Part shown: piece by piece, positions 1 through 7,035 of the stretch | Layout: every line of letters starts with the position of its first letter | How positions within the stretch are numbered: position 1 is the first letter of the stretch | DNA from: Planctomycetaceae bacterium | GTDB lineage: Bacteria > Planctomycetota > Planctomycetia > Pirellulales > Thermoguttaceae | Direction of reading: 5' to 3' | DNA: 11,768 nucleotides | NCBI GenBank assembly: GCA_031288765.1 | Contig: JAITQV010000031.1 | Coordinates: 1-11,768 of the forward strand | Notes under the pieces: model-generated | What the model saw: the letters and a program-made list of their open reading frames with translations, nothing else | The model's database searches: none | Told to the model about the DNA's origin: nothing | Translations under genes and position numbers: made by a program

Positions 1-10
1 AAAAAACCAA

Positions 11-1642
11 TTACCATTTTAAGCCGAAGGTTTCGCCGCCGGTTGCCTGACCGGTTCCGCCTTTAAGGGGACCTTTGTGCGGATTTTTAATTTTCAACGT
101 TGATCGAACCGATTCCGAATTTTTGGATTCGGTTCCAGCTGCGGCGGCATTGCCGGAAGCGCTACCGGAAACATTGGCGTCGGAACTTCCGCCGGTATTT
201 TCCGCACCGTTTTCCGTTGCGTTTTCCCGAACACTTTCAAGTTCCGATGTTATTGAAACGGCTTGTTTAATGGACAAGGAAATTCGTTTCGCTTCGGAAT
301 CAATAGACAGAATATAAACATCAACCCACTCGCCTTCCTTGACAACCTCGCGAACATTCCCAACCCGTTTGGAAGACAATTCGCTAATATGAACCAGCCC
401 TTCCACGCCGGGCATCAATTCAATAAACGCCCCAAAATCCATGATTTTAGCAACCCTGCCGCGAGCTAAGGTCTTTTCCTGAAACCGTTCCAAAATATTC
501 GACCAAGGATTGGAAGCGTCATCGCGGTAAATCAGAGAAACCCGATGAGTTGTTTCGTCAATTTTGGAAATTCGGACTTTAACACGAGTTCCTTCGGTTA
601 AAACTTGGCTTGGATGGTTGATTCGCCCCCAAGCCAAAGCGCCGATTGGAATAAATCCGTCAACTCCGCCAAGATCAACAAACGCTCCGGTATCGATTAT
701 TTTTCGTACCAATCCTTCGCGAATCTGACCGACTTCAAATTCGGCGAAAAGAGTTTTTTGTTTTTCTTCACGTTCGCGATTTAGCAAAGCACGCCGACTC
801 AAAATCAAATTGCGTCGTTCAATATCGACTTCTTCGACAATACAGTTCAATTTTTGACCGACATATTGTTCTGTATTTTCAACACGGAAAAGGTCAATTT
901 GGCTGATGGGAATAAAACCGCGCAACCTGTTGACTTCACATTCCAAACCGCCGCTGTTTGTTTTTGTAATTTTGGCTTCGACAATCATTCCTTCATGAAC
1001 TTGCGACCAATCATGAATATCCGCAGCGGCTAACGGTACGGAAACATCGTAAAGTCCTTCCTCCGGCATGAAGCGAACCACCGTAACTTCCAGCGATTGA
1101 CCGGGTTTCGGCTCGGTGTCCGGCGGAAACATTTTGAGCGAAACAACACCTTGTTCCCGTGATCCGAGATCAAGAAAGACGCTGTCGCCGTGAAGCGAGA
1201 TGACGGTTGCTTTGAGTTTTGTTTCCGGTTCCAAAATTGCCTGATCCGCAATCGCTTCCGATTTACTGATCAAAGCCTCAAGCGAATCGCCGAGCGATTC
1301 ACCGCTAAAAACCGCGTTGAATTCATCTTCCAGATCGTCCGACATTTTACCGGCACGGATTTTTGGTATTGGAACTCTGCTTACTGCGGTTGCCGGAACA
1401 TTCTGCAACGGTTTATCGGTATTTTCGGCGAGGGGTTCTTGAATATCGGGGTTATTGGTTTTTCCATCTTCCGGCGCATTGGTTTCCGTTTTAATTTGGT
1501 TGGATTCTTCGCCGACAACAGGAATATCCGGTTTGGGACGGTATGCGTCGGGATTCCGTTGGGAACCGATCAAACGTTTTCGGAAAGAGGAAAGAACAGA
1601 ACTTAAAGAACGATTGTTAGAAGGGTCGTTTTCAGGAGTCAT
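11..1642 (-). CDS. S1 RNA-binding domain protein (ribosomal protein S1-like, four S1 domains)
   Basis: The 543-residue product carries four consecutive S1 (OB-fold) RNA-binding domains at about residues 140-205, 215-285, 302-375 and 388-460. The last two are the most canonical: GLVRKIIDTGAFVDLGGVDG and GRVAKIMDFGAFIELMPGVEG-type cores followed by G(L/F)(V/I)(H/P)I. The first 100 residues are polar and Pro-rich, probably disordered. After residue 465 comes an Ala/Ser/Gly/Asn/Glu-rich linker and a basic, Gly-rich tail ending GETFGLKW. The family binds mRNA at the ribosome; E. coli S1 has six domains, so this is a shorter form, and whether it is the main ribosomal S1 or an accessory RNA-binding protein cannot be told here. 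The ATG at 1642 gives an intact N-terminus, but no clear Shine-Dalgarno precedes it. The gene stands alone, with a 12-bp palindrome about 55 bp upstream. Confidence 0.9.
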   Translation of the reverse strand: MTPENDPSNNRSLSSVLSSFRKRLIGSQRNPDAYRPKPDIPVVGEESNQIKTETNAPEDGKTNNPDIQEPLAENTDKPLQNVPATAVSRVPIPKIRAGKMSDDLEDEFNAVFSGESLGDSLEALISKSEAIADQAILEPETKLKATVISLHGDSVFLDLGSREQGVVSLKMFPPDTEPKPGQSLEVTVVRFMPEEGLYDVSVPLAAADIHDWSQVHEGMIVEAKITKTNSGGLECEVNRLRGFIPISQIDLFRVENTEQYVGQKLNCIVEEVDIERRNLILSRRALLNREREEKQKTLFAEFEVGQIREGLVRKIIDTGAFVDLGGVDGFIPIGALAWGRINHPSQVLTEGTRVKVRISKIDETTHRVSLIYRDDASNPWSNILERFQEKTLARGRVAKIMDFGAFIELMPGVEGLVHISELSSKRVGNVREVVKEGEWVDVYILSIDSEAKRISLSIKQAVSITSELESVRENATENGAENTGGSSDANVSGSASGNAAAAGTESKNSESVRSTLKIKNPHKGPLKGGTGQATGGETFGLKW

Positions 1643-1694
1643 AAAATTATCAATATTTTCTGGTAAAAGTTGTAAACAGGAAAATAAAATTTGA

Positions 1695-1706
1695 CCGGTT
1701 AACCGG
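1695..1706. promoter_or_regulatory. 12-bp perfect palindrome upstream of the S1 gene
   Basis: CCGGTTAACCGG is a perfect 12-bp palindrome 53 bp upstream of the S1-protein start codon, in a spacer that is otherwise AT-rich. Its position would suit an operator. No convincing -35/-10 pair could be placed next to it, so the regulatory role is only inferred. Confidence 0.25.
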
Positions 1707-2076
1707 AAGATTATTGAACATTCAAAGGGGTCGGTTTTTTAATGAGCCGTTTTGTACGCCCAATTTTATCTCAAACACGGTTAAGAATCAAAAAACAAAA
1801 TCACGTAAATTTTATTGTTGTGATTATTAAGGGGTTATTGTTGAAAGTGTTGATAATTATCTGATTTTTTGGGGAGTTCGTCAAGGGACTCAGCGGCAAC
1901 AGATTTGATGATATTTGCGGGTTTGTTTTTTGGGAGTGCAAAGGCGGGGAAGATTCCAATGTTGTAATTTATTGATGGGTGTTAATATTCTTGATGCGGG
2001 AGAGCGGCGCAAGCGGATTTCCAACCTCTTGATTTCCTAATCAAAAACAAAAACAACCTAAAAATTCGGCAATCAT

Positions 2077-2111
2077 AAGGTAGGCAATCGCTCGCCGAGC
2101 GATTGTTTGCC
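2077..2111. repeat. GTAGG-type hairpin repeat, copy 1
   Basis: The motif AAGGTAGGCAATCGCTC (2077-2093) runs into a perfect hairpin, CAATCGCTCG / CGAGCGATTG around a single C at 2095. GGCAA (2083-2087) can also pair with TTGCC (2107-2111). The first 17 bases match 7131-7147 at 15 positions, the two differences being transitions. It is read as a short dispersed intergenic repeat; it carries no T-tract and is not a normal terminator. Confidence 0.5.
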
Positions 2112-2365
2112 GATAGGCAATTCAAACAACCAACATTGTAAAAATTGAGGGTCGGCTAACACCGACGTAACCCTTCGGCGAAACATTACCTATCTTGGGA
2201 AATTCCGATCAGGCGGTTTCGCTTTGCTTCACCGCCGGTTATGCACATCTCGCTCTTCGGACTTAGGAGAAAAAAACATTCCACCGAATAGAACCGAATA
2301 GATACGAAAAGAGTTGTTTTTTGAAGGTTCCGTTTAATGGGCAATTGCCGCGTGCAGCCAAACGC

Positions 2366-3844
2366 TTAACCGTTCCAGAGATAACAAATAAACCGCCATA
2401 AGAAATAGAAAATTCCGCCGACAACAGAAATCGCCAGAAGCAGACACGCCACAATAACAGAAATTACCCTCCAAGTAAGAGCAATACCCCCACATTCTTT
2501 GAGAAAAGCAACAATTTCGCTTTTACGTCCGAACTTTTTGATGGCATAGTAAAGCGGAGACCGGAAATGTCCATCTATGACATTGATTTTGGCTCCGTGC
2601 CGAAGAAGACAGCCCAGAATATCCTTAAAATTTTCCGCCTCCGTTTGAGCGGCGTAATGCAACGGGGTTGCTTTGTCTATATCGAGGTGATGGACGTACA
2701 CACCTTTGGATATTAGAAATTCCAAAATATCGGGATTGGAATTTTTTCCCGCCGCCAAATGCAAGGCGGTCATTTTTCTGAGGTTGCTTTCATTGACGTC
2801 CAATCCCAGCGAAACGAGGTATTTCAGAACTTCGAGACTGGGGTTTGTTTCAGCGGCAAGAAGTAAGGCGCTTGCCGCGTTGTAATCTTTTAATTTGACG
2901 ACGGCGCCGTGAGCGGCGAGATGTTTCAAAATGTTGGGATTGGGGTTTGTTTGGGCGGCGTGATGAAAAGGGGTTCTTCCCTGATTGTCCTGAATGTTAA
3001 TCTCCTCAGTCTTTGCAACAAGATATTTTAGAACAGCGATATTGGAATTTTCGCCGGCGGCGTAATGGAGCGGGGTTGCACCGTAATCATCCCGAATATC
3101 AGTTTTCGCTCCTTGGGCAACAAGAAATTTGAGAACTTCGACATTGGGATTTTCACCGGCGGCGTAATGGAGAGCCGTTAAGCCGTTGTCATCTCCGTCG
3201 TTTATTTCAATTCCTTGTACGGCGAGAAATTCCAGAACATCGACACTGGGATTATTCCATGCGGCATATTGAAACGGGGTCATGCCGTCAAAATCTTTCG
3301 CATCAATCTCCGCATTTTGAGAGAAGAGAAATTTCAACACCTCCGCATTGGGATTTGTTTCAGCGGCGCAATGCAGAGGAGTTTCCCCTTTATTTCCTAA
3401 GGCGTTTACATCGGCGCCGGCGGCGATGAGGACTTCCAAAACGGCAAGGTTGGTATTGAAGGATGCGGCGAGATGTAGGGGAGTCAGACCGTTCAGGCAT
3501 TCCTCATTAACATCAAGACCTTTGGCGAGGAGGTATTCTGAAATTTTGGGGTTGGAGTTATAGGCTGCGGCGTAATGGAGGGCGGTTCGGTAGGAATCAT
3601 CTGCGGCGTGAATATCCGCTTCCAACGAGGCAAGATATTCCAAAACGTCAATATTATTATGATTTGCGGCGGCGACATGAATGGGGGCGGTTCCGGCATT
3701 ATTGGTTATGTCCCAATCAACCCCGCTATCAACCAGCCTTTTTATATTTTCGATATTTCCTTCTTTTATAACCTGAAAAATGGATTTTTTTGTTAATTTA
3801 TCGGGGGAATTTGTTATTTTTTGGCGGGGACGGTTTGTTTTCAT
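2366..3844 (-). CDS. Ankyrin-repeat protein with C-terminal transmembrane anchor
   Basis: The 492-residue product is almost entirely ankyrin repeats. The TPLHxAA-type helix start recurs at residues 52, 87, 121, 155, 189, 223, 257, 291, 325, 359, 393 and about 429, so the spacing is 34 residues for nearly every unit. Each unit has a NPN(V/A)EVLKFL second helix. After the repeats a hydrophobic segment at about 459-484 (ISVIVACLLLAISVVGGIFY region, then FLW) is followed by only a few residues. There is no signal peptide, so the topology looks like a tail-anchored protein with the ankyrin stack in the cytoplasm (inference). Ankyrin stacks bind other proteins; no enzymatic domain is present and the partner is unknown. 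The ATG at 3844 has no clear Shine-Dalgarno. The gene is monocistronic, with long spacers either side. Confidence 0.9.
   Translation of the reverse strand: MKTNRPRQKITNSPDKLTKKSIFQVIKEGNIENIKRLVDSGVDWDITNNAGTAPIHVAAANHNNIDVLEYLASLEADIHAADDSYRTALHYAAAYNSNPKISEYLLAKGLDVNEECLNGLTPLHLAASFNTNLAVLEVLIAAGADVNALGNKGETPLHCAAETNPNAEVLKFLFSQNAEIDAKDFDGMTPFQYAAWNNPSVDVLEFLAVQGIEINDGDDNGLTALHYAAGENPNVEVLKFLVAQGAKTDIRDDYGATPLHYAAGENSNIAVLKYLVAKTEEINIQDNQGRTPFHHAAQTNPNPNILKHLAAHGAVVKLKDYNAASALLLAAETNPSLEVLKYLVSLGLDVNESNLRKMTALHLAAGKNSNPDILEFLISKGVYVHHLDIDKATPLHYAAQTEAENFKDILGCLLRHGAKINVIDGHFRSPLYYAIKKFGRKSEIVAFLKECGGIALTWRVISVIVACLLLAISVVGGIFYFLWRFICYLWNG
2480..3757 (-). repeat. Tandem ankyrin-coding units, 102-bp period
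   Basis: The ankyrin units are visible in the DNA as a 102-bp period, with blocks such as GCGGCGTAATGGAG recurring in near-identical form (for example around 3060, 3161 and 3570). The central units are the most alike, which suggests growth by internal duplication. The boundaries given are those of the encoded repeat stack and are approximate. Confidence 0.7.
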
Positions 3845-4220
3845 ATCAATTGTTTCTATGATTTGATATTTTTCGGGGCGGATATTTTTAAGGCACGAAG
3901 TTTTTGCGGAGGAATTTACCGTCTTTTTTTGTAATATTTTGTACTTTTCGTGTTAAAAAGAACAACAAACATTTAACGGCTTTGCCGGACAAATTCCAAC
4001 CGCAGGAATTATTTGAGGGACTGATTATTACCAAAATTTTCAAAAAATCAATCTCTGCGTTTTGGAATTGCCGTGAAGAATGAGATTTTCCGCCAATAGA
4101 TTCTCGAATTAAGCCGTTTTGTGCTTTGTTTACGGTATTTTGTCTGTATTGTGCGGCATTAAGGGCAAGCAAAAAAACAATTGGAATTAAAAATAAATTA
4201 TTTTTTGATCATTGACAATT

Positions 4221-4264
4221 GTCCCTAAATGCTCTTTTCGTCCCTAATAGTTCCTTTTGTCCCT
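4221..4264 (+). repeat. Three GTCCCT direct repeats at 19-bp spacing
   Basis: GTCCCT begins at 4221, 4240 and 4259, exactly 19 bp apart, with similar T-rich interiors between (AAATGCTCTTTTC and AATAGTTCCTTTT). GTCCCTAAA also occurs in reverse orientation at 6982-6990. Regular direct repeats of this size can be regulator or replication-protein sites, but no replication gene is near, so no function is assigned. Confidence 0.45.
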
Positions 4265-4269
4265 GTTAT

Positions 4270-4306
4270 GGGATTGGGATTGGGGGTTTGGGGAGTTGGG
4301 ATTGGG
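4270..4306 (+). other. Potential G-quadruplex (six G-runs)
   Basis: Six G-runs of 3, 3, 5, 4, 3 and 3 bases are separated by 3- or 4-base loops (ATT, ATT, TTT, AGTT, ATT). This satisfies the usual G3+ with 1-7-base loops pattern with two runs to spare, and stands out sharply from an AT-rich surrounding. It lies about 250 bp upstream of the flavodoxin promoter, on the coding strand of that gene. Confidence 0.6.
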
Positions 4307-4446
4307 CAATATTTCAGCGGAATTTTTTCTTAAAAGTCCGGCGATTCAATCATTTGTATCTATTCAGCGGAATGTTTCAACCTAACCTTATTTTCAACCT
4401 TATTCCCAAACAAAACAACCTTATAACTAATAGTTTATAGAGATAT

Positions 4447-4520
4447 AGTTAATAGTGGAGGACGCAAGCGGAATTATTGCCGCAATGTATTGAATCCGCT
4501 TATGTCCTCCATTATTAACT
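4447..4520. repeat. Long inverted repeat, MITE-like, upstream of flavodoxin
   Basis: Two 26-base arms, 4447-4472 and 4495-4520, are inverted copies with three differences; as RNA two of those are G-U pairs. The arms begin AGTTAATA and carry GGAGGAC and AAGCGGA blocks. The 22-base centre holds a smaller palindrome, ATTGC-C-GCAAT. No T-tract follows and it sits upstream of a promoter, so it is not a simple terminator; a non-autonomous mobile relic or cruciform-forming site is possible. Confidence 0.55.
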
Positions 4521-4554
4521 CTTCACTTTGAACTGTTAACTTTTTCAGTAACGC

Positions 4555-4582
4555 TTGACAGATTTCTTTCTTTTACTACAAT
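4555..4582 (+). promoter_or_regulatory. Sigma-70-type promoter of the flavodoxin gene
   Basis: TTGACA at 4555-4560 is a perfect -35 box; TACAAT at 4577-4582 matches five of six -10 positions, with a 16-bp spacer. Transcription would start near 4589, giving a leader of roughly 50 bases before the ATG at 4638. Confidence 0.75.
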
Positions 4583-4637
4583 AAAGCAAGTTTTGTAAAC
4601 CAAACTCATGTTTCAAGAAAAAGAAAGGAATTTCACA

Positions 4638-5057
4638 ATGAAAGTTTCCATCGTGTATTGGTCGGGAACCGGAAACACCGAAACAATGGCAAAATTAATT
4701 CAGGAAGGAGCCGCCTCCACAGGCGCGGAAGTGGTTCTCAAAGAAGCTGCCAAAGCAAATGTTGCCGATGTTACCGATGTCGATGTTGCGTTTCTCGGCT
4801 GCCCGTCAATGGGAAGCGAAGAACTGGAAGACAGCGAATTTGAACCGTTTATCGCTTCTGTTGAAGGTAAAGTCAACGGTAAAAAACTCGCTTTGTTCGG
4901 TTCTTACGGTTGGGGCGACGGTCAATGGATGCGGGACTGGACAGACCGGATGAAAAAAGCCGGCGCCGTTCTTATCGCCGAATCGTTGATCGTCAATGAA
5001 GCCCCGTCCGGTGACGACGCTGAAAAATGCAAATCATTCGGAAAATCAATCGCCTAA
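4638..5057 (+). CDS. fld: Flavodoxin (short-chain, clostridial type)
   Basis: The product is a 139-residue flavodoxin, a small FMN protein that carries one electron at low potential in the cytoplasm, replacing ferredoxin. The start MKVSIVYWSGTGNTETMA holds the FMN phosphate-binding loop (SGTGNT). The 60s loop reads GCPSMGSEELEDSEFEPF and the 90s loop SYGWGDGQWMRDW, both of which wrap the isoalloxazine ring in this family. The overall pattern is very close to the short clostridial flavodoxins of about 138 residues. The ATG at 4638 is chosen over an in-frame ATG at 4608 because AGGAA lies 7 bases before it and the protein then starts exactly at the first beta strand. It has its own promoter and a strong terminator, so it is a single-gene unit. 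The physiological partner is not visible. Confidence 0.95.
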   Translation: MKVSIVYWSGTGNTETMAKLIQEGAASTGAEVVLKEAAKANVADVTDVDVAFLGCPSMGSEELEDSEFEPFIASVEGKVNGKKLALFGSYGWGDGQWMRDWTDRMKKAGAVLIAESLIVNEAPSGDDAEKCKSFGKSIA

Positions 5058-5108
5058 ACAATACCCGGAACTTAGAGAACCATTTTCATTTAATGGGAAT
5101 CTTGCCAA

Positions 5109-5146
5109 AGCCGGAAAATGATGTGTATTTTTCCGGCTCTTTTTTT
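5109..5146 (+). terminator. Rho-independent terminator of the flavodoxin gene
   Basis: Perfect 10-bp arms AGCCGGAAAA (5109-5118) and TTTTCCGGCT (5129-5138) enclose a 10-base loop and are followed by C and seven T. It lies about 50 bases after the flavodoxin stop codon. Confidence 0.9.
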
Positions 5147-5170
5147 GTTTTCGCCCCGCCTGATTTGCTC

Positions 5171-5199
5171 TTGCAATAAACCGGCAAATTTTCTATACT
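5171..5199 (+). promoter_or_regulatory. Promoter of the secretin-like gene
   Basis: TTGCAA (5171-5176) and TATACT (5194-5199) are separated by 17 bp. The expected start point is near 5206, giving a leader of under 20 bases to the ATG at 5224 or about 50 to the ATG at 5257. Confidence 0.55.
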
Positions 5200-5223
5200 C
5201 CGCCGCTTATTTTATCTCAAAGC

Positions 5224-6621
5224 ATGATTTCAAAATTTCGATGGAGTTGTTTTTCCATGTGCTACCGGTTTTTTATAGGATTATTTTTGATTTTTGGTTT
5301 GTCATGGTTATTTCCGTGTCCGGCTGAAACGCAACAGATACAACCATCGGGAATTGCTGCATTTACACCGCCGGATGTTGCGGCGCCGAACCCGCTGCAA
5401 CCCTTAGCCGCCGCACCCGCCGCCGATCAACCGGCAACCGATACCGCCGCACGTCCCGGACGGTTGATTCGTTCACGAGACAGTAAACTCGGCGACCGAA
5501 TCGCCAAAATCACAACCAATTTGGAAAAAATTCCCCAATCTCACGACCAATTCTGGCGTGAATACGATATCACACCTTACACCAAAGGGCGTAATTTTCC
5601 GGCAACCGTTCAGCCGGAACAAACGGTTGTCGATTGGATTTTACGTCAGACGGGAATTAAAACATGGCATTCGCCGCCGTTTGGAATTTTAACAGCGGAT
5701 TCCGAAAAACTTTACGTTTACCACACGAAAGAGGTGCAACTGGTTGTTGCGGATATTGTGGATCGTTTTGTGAATCCTCAATTTTTCAATGAATCCTGTA
5801 CAATTCGGATGATTTCGTTGTCGCGTCCGGATTGGATTGCCAAAGGGCATCAATATTTACGCCCGATGTGGATTGCCAGTCCGGGAATTCAGGGTTGGAT
5901 TTTGGAACGGGAAGGAGCACAGGCATTGCTGCAGGAATTGGCACGCCGGGCAGATTTTAAGGAAATTGCCCCGCCTCAATTCCTGATACCAAACGGAATC
6001 GCTCATAATGTTGTGTCGAAAAAGCAGAGAACATATCTTCGGGATGTGCAGATAAGTTCCGCAGCCCTCAACGGTTATGCGGAAGACCGCGTAACAATCG
6101 ACGAAGGTTTTGGCGTTTCGTTTGTTCCGCTTTCTTTTCTGGACGGTTTGGATATTGCGGCAACAATCAAACTGGATATTGTCCAAATCGAAAAGATGAT
6201 TCCGCTGATGATTGACGCACCGACAACCACCAATCCGCGCCAACGTATTCAGATTGAGGCTCCGCAAGTTGCGTGTTTTAATCTGGATGAAATGATTCGT
6301 TGGCCCAAAAATAAAATTTTACTTTTGGATTTAGGAACAATTCCGCTTCCAAACTATTCGGAACAGACGGAACCGCAAAACTTTTTTTCCGGTTTGGCAA
6401 AAAATATTACGCCGTCCAGCCGAGCGAATGTTCTGCTGTTTATAGAGTGTGTTGCCAACAATAGTGTGGCGATACCGGTTTTGCCGGGTTCGCCGCAAAA
6501 CGGAACTTCTGTTTCCGTAACAAACGCAAACAGCCAACCAATTACTCCGGCAACCGTACCAAACAACCGATCAGGAACAGCGATTGGTGTTAATTCTTCA
6601 TATTGGCAAGGTATTCGCTAA
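5224..6621 (+). CDS. Exported protein with divergent secretin-like C-terminal region
   Basis: The 465-residue product starts with a signal peptide: basic n-region, hydrophobic FFIGLFLIFGLSWLF at 16-30, and a likely cut after PCPA near 35. An Ala/Pro-rich linker follows to about 75. Residues 115-185 resemble a secretin short N-domain (VVDWILRQTG, then LYVYHTKEVQLVVADIVDRF). Residues 250-320 (FLIPNGIAHNVVSKKQRTYLRDV, then DEGFGVSFVPLSFLDGLDIAATIKLDI) and 343-376 (IEAPQVACFNL, then KNKILLLDLGTIPLP) follow the layout of planctomycete secretin-type proteins. The family assignment rests on pattern resemblance and is moderate. There is no secretion or pilus operon nearby. An alternative start, ATG at 5257, has GGAG 10 bases upstream and still gives a signal peptide. 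The C-terminal 60 residues are Asn/Ser/Thr/Pro-rich and low in complexity. Confidence 0.85.
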   Translation: MISKFRWSCFSMCYRFFIGLFLIFGLSWLFPCPAETQQIQPSGIAAFTPPDVAAPNPLQPLAAAPAADQPATDTAARPGRLIRSRDSKLGDRIAKITTNLEKIPQSHDQFWREYDITPYTKGRNFPATVQPEQTVVDWILRQTGIKTWHSPPFGILTADSEKLYVYHTKEVQLVVADIVDRFVNPQFFNESCTIRMISLSRPDWIAKGHQYLRPMWIASPGIQGWILEREGAQALLQELARRADFKEIAPPQFLIPNGIAHNVVSKKQRTYLRDVQISSAALNGYAEDRVTIDEGFGVSFVPLSFLDGLDIAATIKLDIVQIEKMIPLMIDAPTTTNPRQRIQIEAPQVACFNLDEMIRWPKNKILLLDLGTIPLPNYSEQTEPQNFFSGLAKNITPSSRANVLLFIECVANNSVAIPVLPGSPQNGTSVSVTNANSQPITPATVPNNRSGTAIGVNSSYWQGIR

Positions 6622-6685
6622 GGGGCATTGTCTAATATCCGAATTGCTGTAAACTGGATCAACTAAATTAAATAATTCATTAACA

Positions 6686-6760
6686 CGGGGTGTGGCGCAG
6701 TCTGGCTAGCGCGCCTGCTTTGGGAGCAGGAAGTCGCAGGTTCGAATCCTGTCACCCCGA
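6686..6760 (+). tRNA. tRNA-Pro (anticodon UGG)
   Basis: The 75-base cloverleaf has acceptor arms CGGGGTG (6686-6692) and CACCCCG (6753-6759) with discriminator A at 6760. The anticodon stem is CCTGC/GCAGG (6714-6718/6726-6730), and the loop TTTGGGA gives anticodon TGG at 6721-6723 followed by G37, usual for tRNA-Pro. The T-arm is GCAGG-TTCGAAT-CCTGT. CCA is not encoded. This tRNA can read all or most CCN codons by wobble. It lies 64 bases after the secretin-like gene and has no tRNA neighbours. Confidence 0.97.
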
Positions 6761-6849
6761 TTCAATCTAATCCCTTGAAAATAAAAGGTTTTTTCTAAAA
6801 TTATATTTTAGCTTTGAAATGTTTTATAGTGGTCGATAAAATCAACGTA

Positions 6850-6900
6850 TTCAAAAATGTTCAAGTGTGTTCAAAGATGTCCTAAAGTATTTCAAAGGTG
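6850..6900 (+). repeat. Short repeats in 10-bp phase (TTCAAAGATG-like)
   Basis: TTCAAAAATG, TTCAAGTGTG and TTCAAAGATG start at 6850, 6860 and 6870, exactly one helical turn apart. A degenerate unit and then TTCAAAGGTG at 6891 follow. The phasing could produce curvature or an array of protein sites; function unknown. Confidence 0.4.
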
Positions 6901-7035
6901 ATTTATGAATAATCGTTTTAACACTTTTTTTCTTCTATACTTTGAACGGCGAGTAAGTTCTCTTTTTTGAAGAGTTGGAATTTTAGGGACATTCTTTTTT
7001 CTAACTCAAATCAGTATTTTATTGGCGTATTTTCC

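Larger units (their letters stand above)
1643..2365. other. Non-coding spacer with hairpin cluster (S1 gene to ankyrin gene)
   Basis: No credible gene is seen in these 723 bases: the short open frames lack ribosome sites and recognisable protein composition. The stretch to about 2040 is AT-rich and featureless apart from the palindrome at 1695-1706. From about 2070 to 2260 there is a run of inverted repeats: 10-bp arms at 2085-2094/2096-2105 with an outer GGCAA/TTGCC pair, GTCGG/CCGAC at 2151-2155/2162-2166, and GGCGGT/ACCGCC at 2212-2217/2231-2236. The flanking genes are both on the minus strand, so this is the 3' region of the ankyrin gene. Confidence 0.6.
3845..4554. other. Non-coding spacer rich in repeats (ankyrin gene to flavodoxin)
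   Basis: No gene is called here. The minus-strand open frame at about 3888-4208 has a hydrophobic start but no ATG and no ribosome site, and its composition is unlike a protein. The stretch holds several non-coding signals listed separately: a block shared with the 7037-7061 region, three GTCCCT direct repeats 19 bp apart, a G-run array, TTCAGCGGAAT twice at 4313 and 4363, CAACCTTAT-like repeats at 4384, 4396 and 4417, and a long inverted repeat just before the flavodoxin promoter. Confidence 0.55.

Noticed and set aside
1190..1606. Long plus-strand open frame opposite the S1 gene
   Set aside because: It is the complement of a well-supported coding sequence and encodes Phe/Arg-rich, non-protein-like sequence.
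2071..2260. CRISPR array suggested by several short palindromes in a row
   Set aside because: The hairpins differ in sequence and spacing; there is no constant repeat with unique spacers and no cas gene.
2270..2300. Terminator of the ankyrin gene (minus-strand ATTC-GGTG-GAAT followed by G and seven T)
   Set aside because: The stem is only 4 bp and AT-rich; too weak to call.
3888..4208. Minus-strand open frame with a hydrophobic start (NLFLIPIVFLLALNAAQ) that could be a small secreted protein or a gene remnant
   Set aside because: It has only a TTG or rarer start, no ribosome site, and the remaining sequence has no protein-like pattern; the same DNA carries intergenic repeats.
4219..4440. 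Plus-strand open frame across the GTCCCT repeats and G-runs
   Set aside because: Its composition is dictated by the DNA repeats, and no ribosome site is present.
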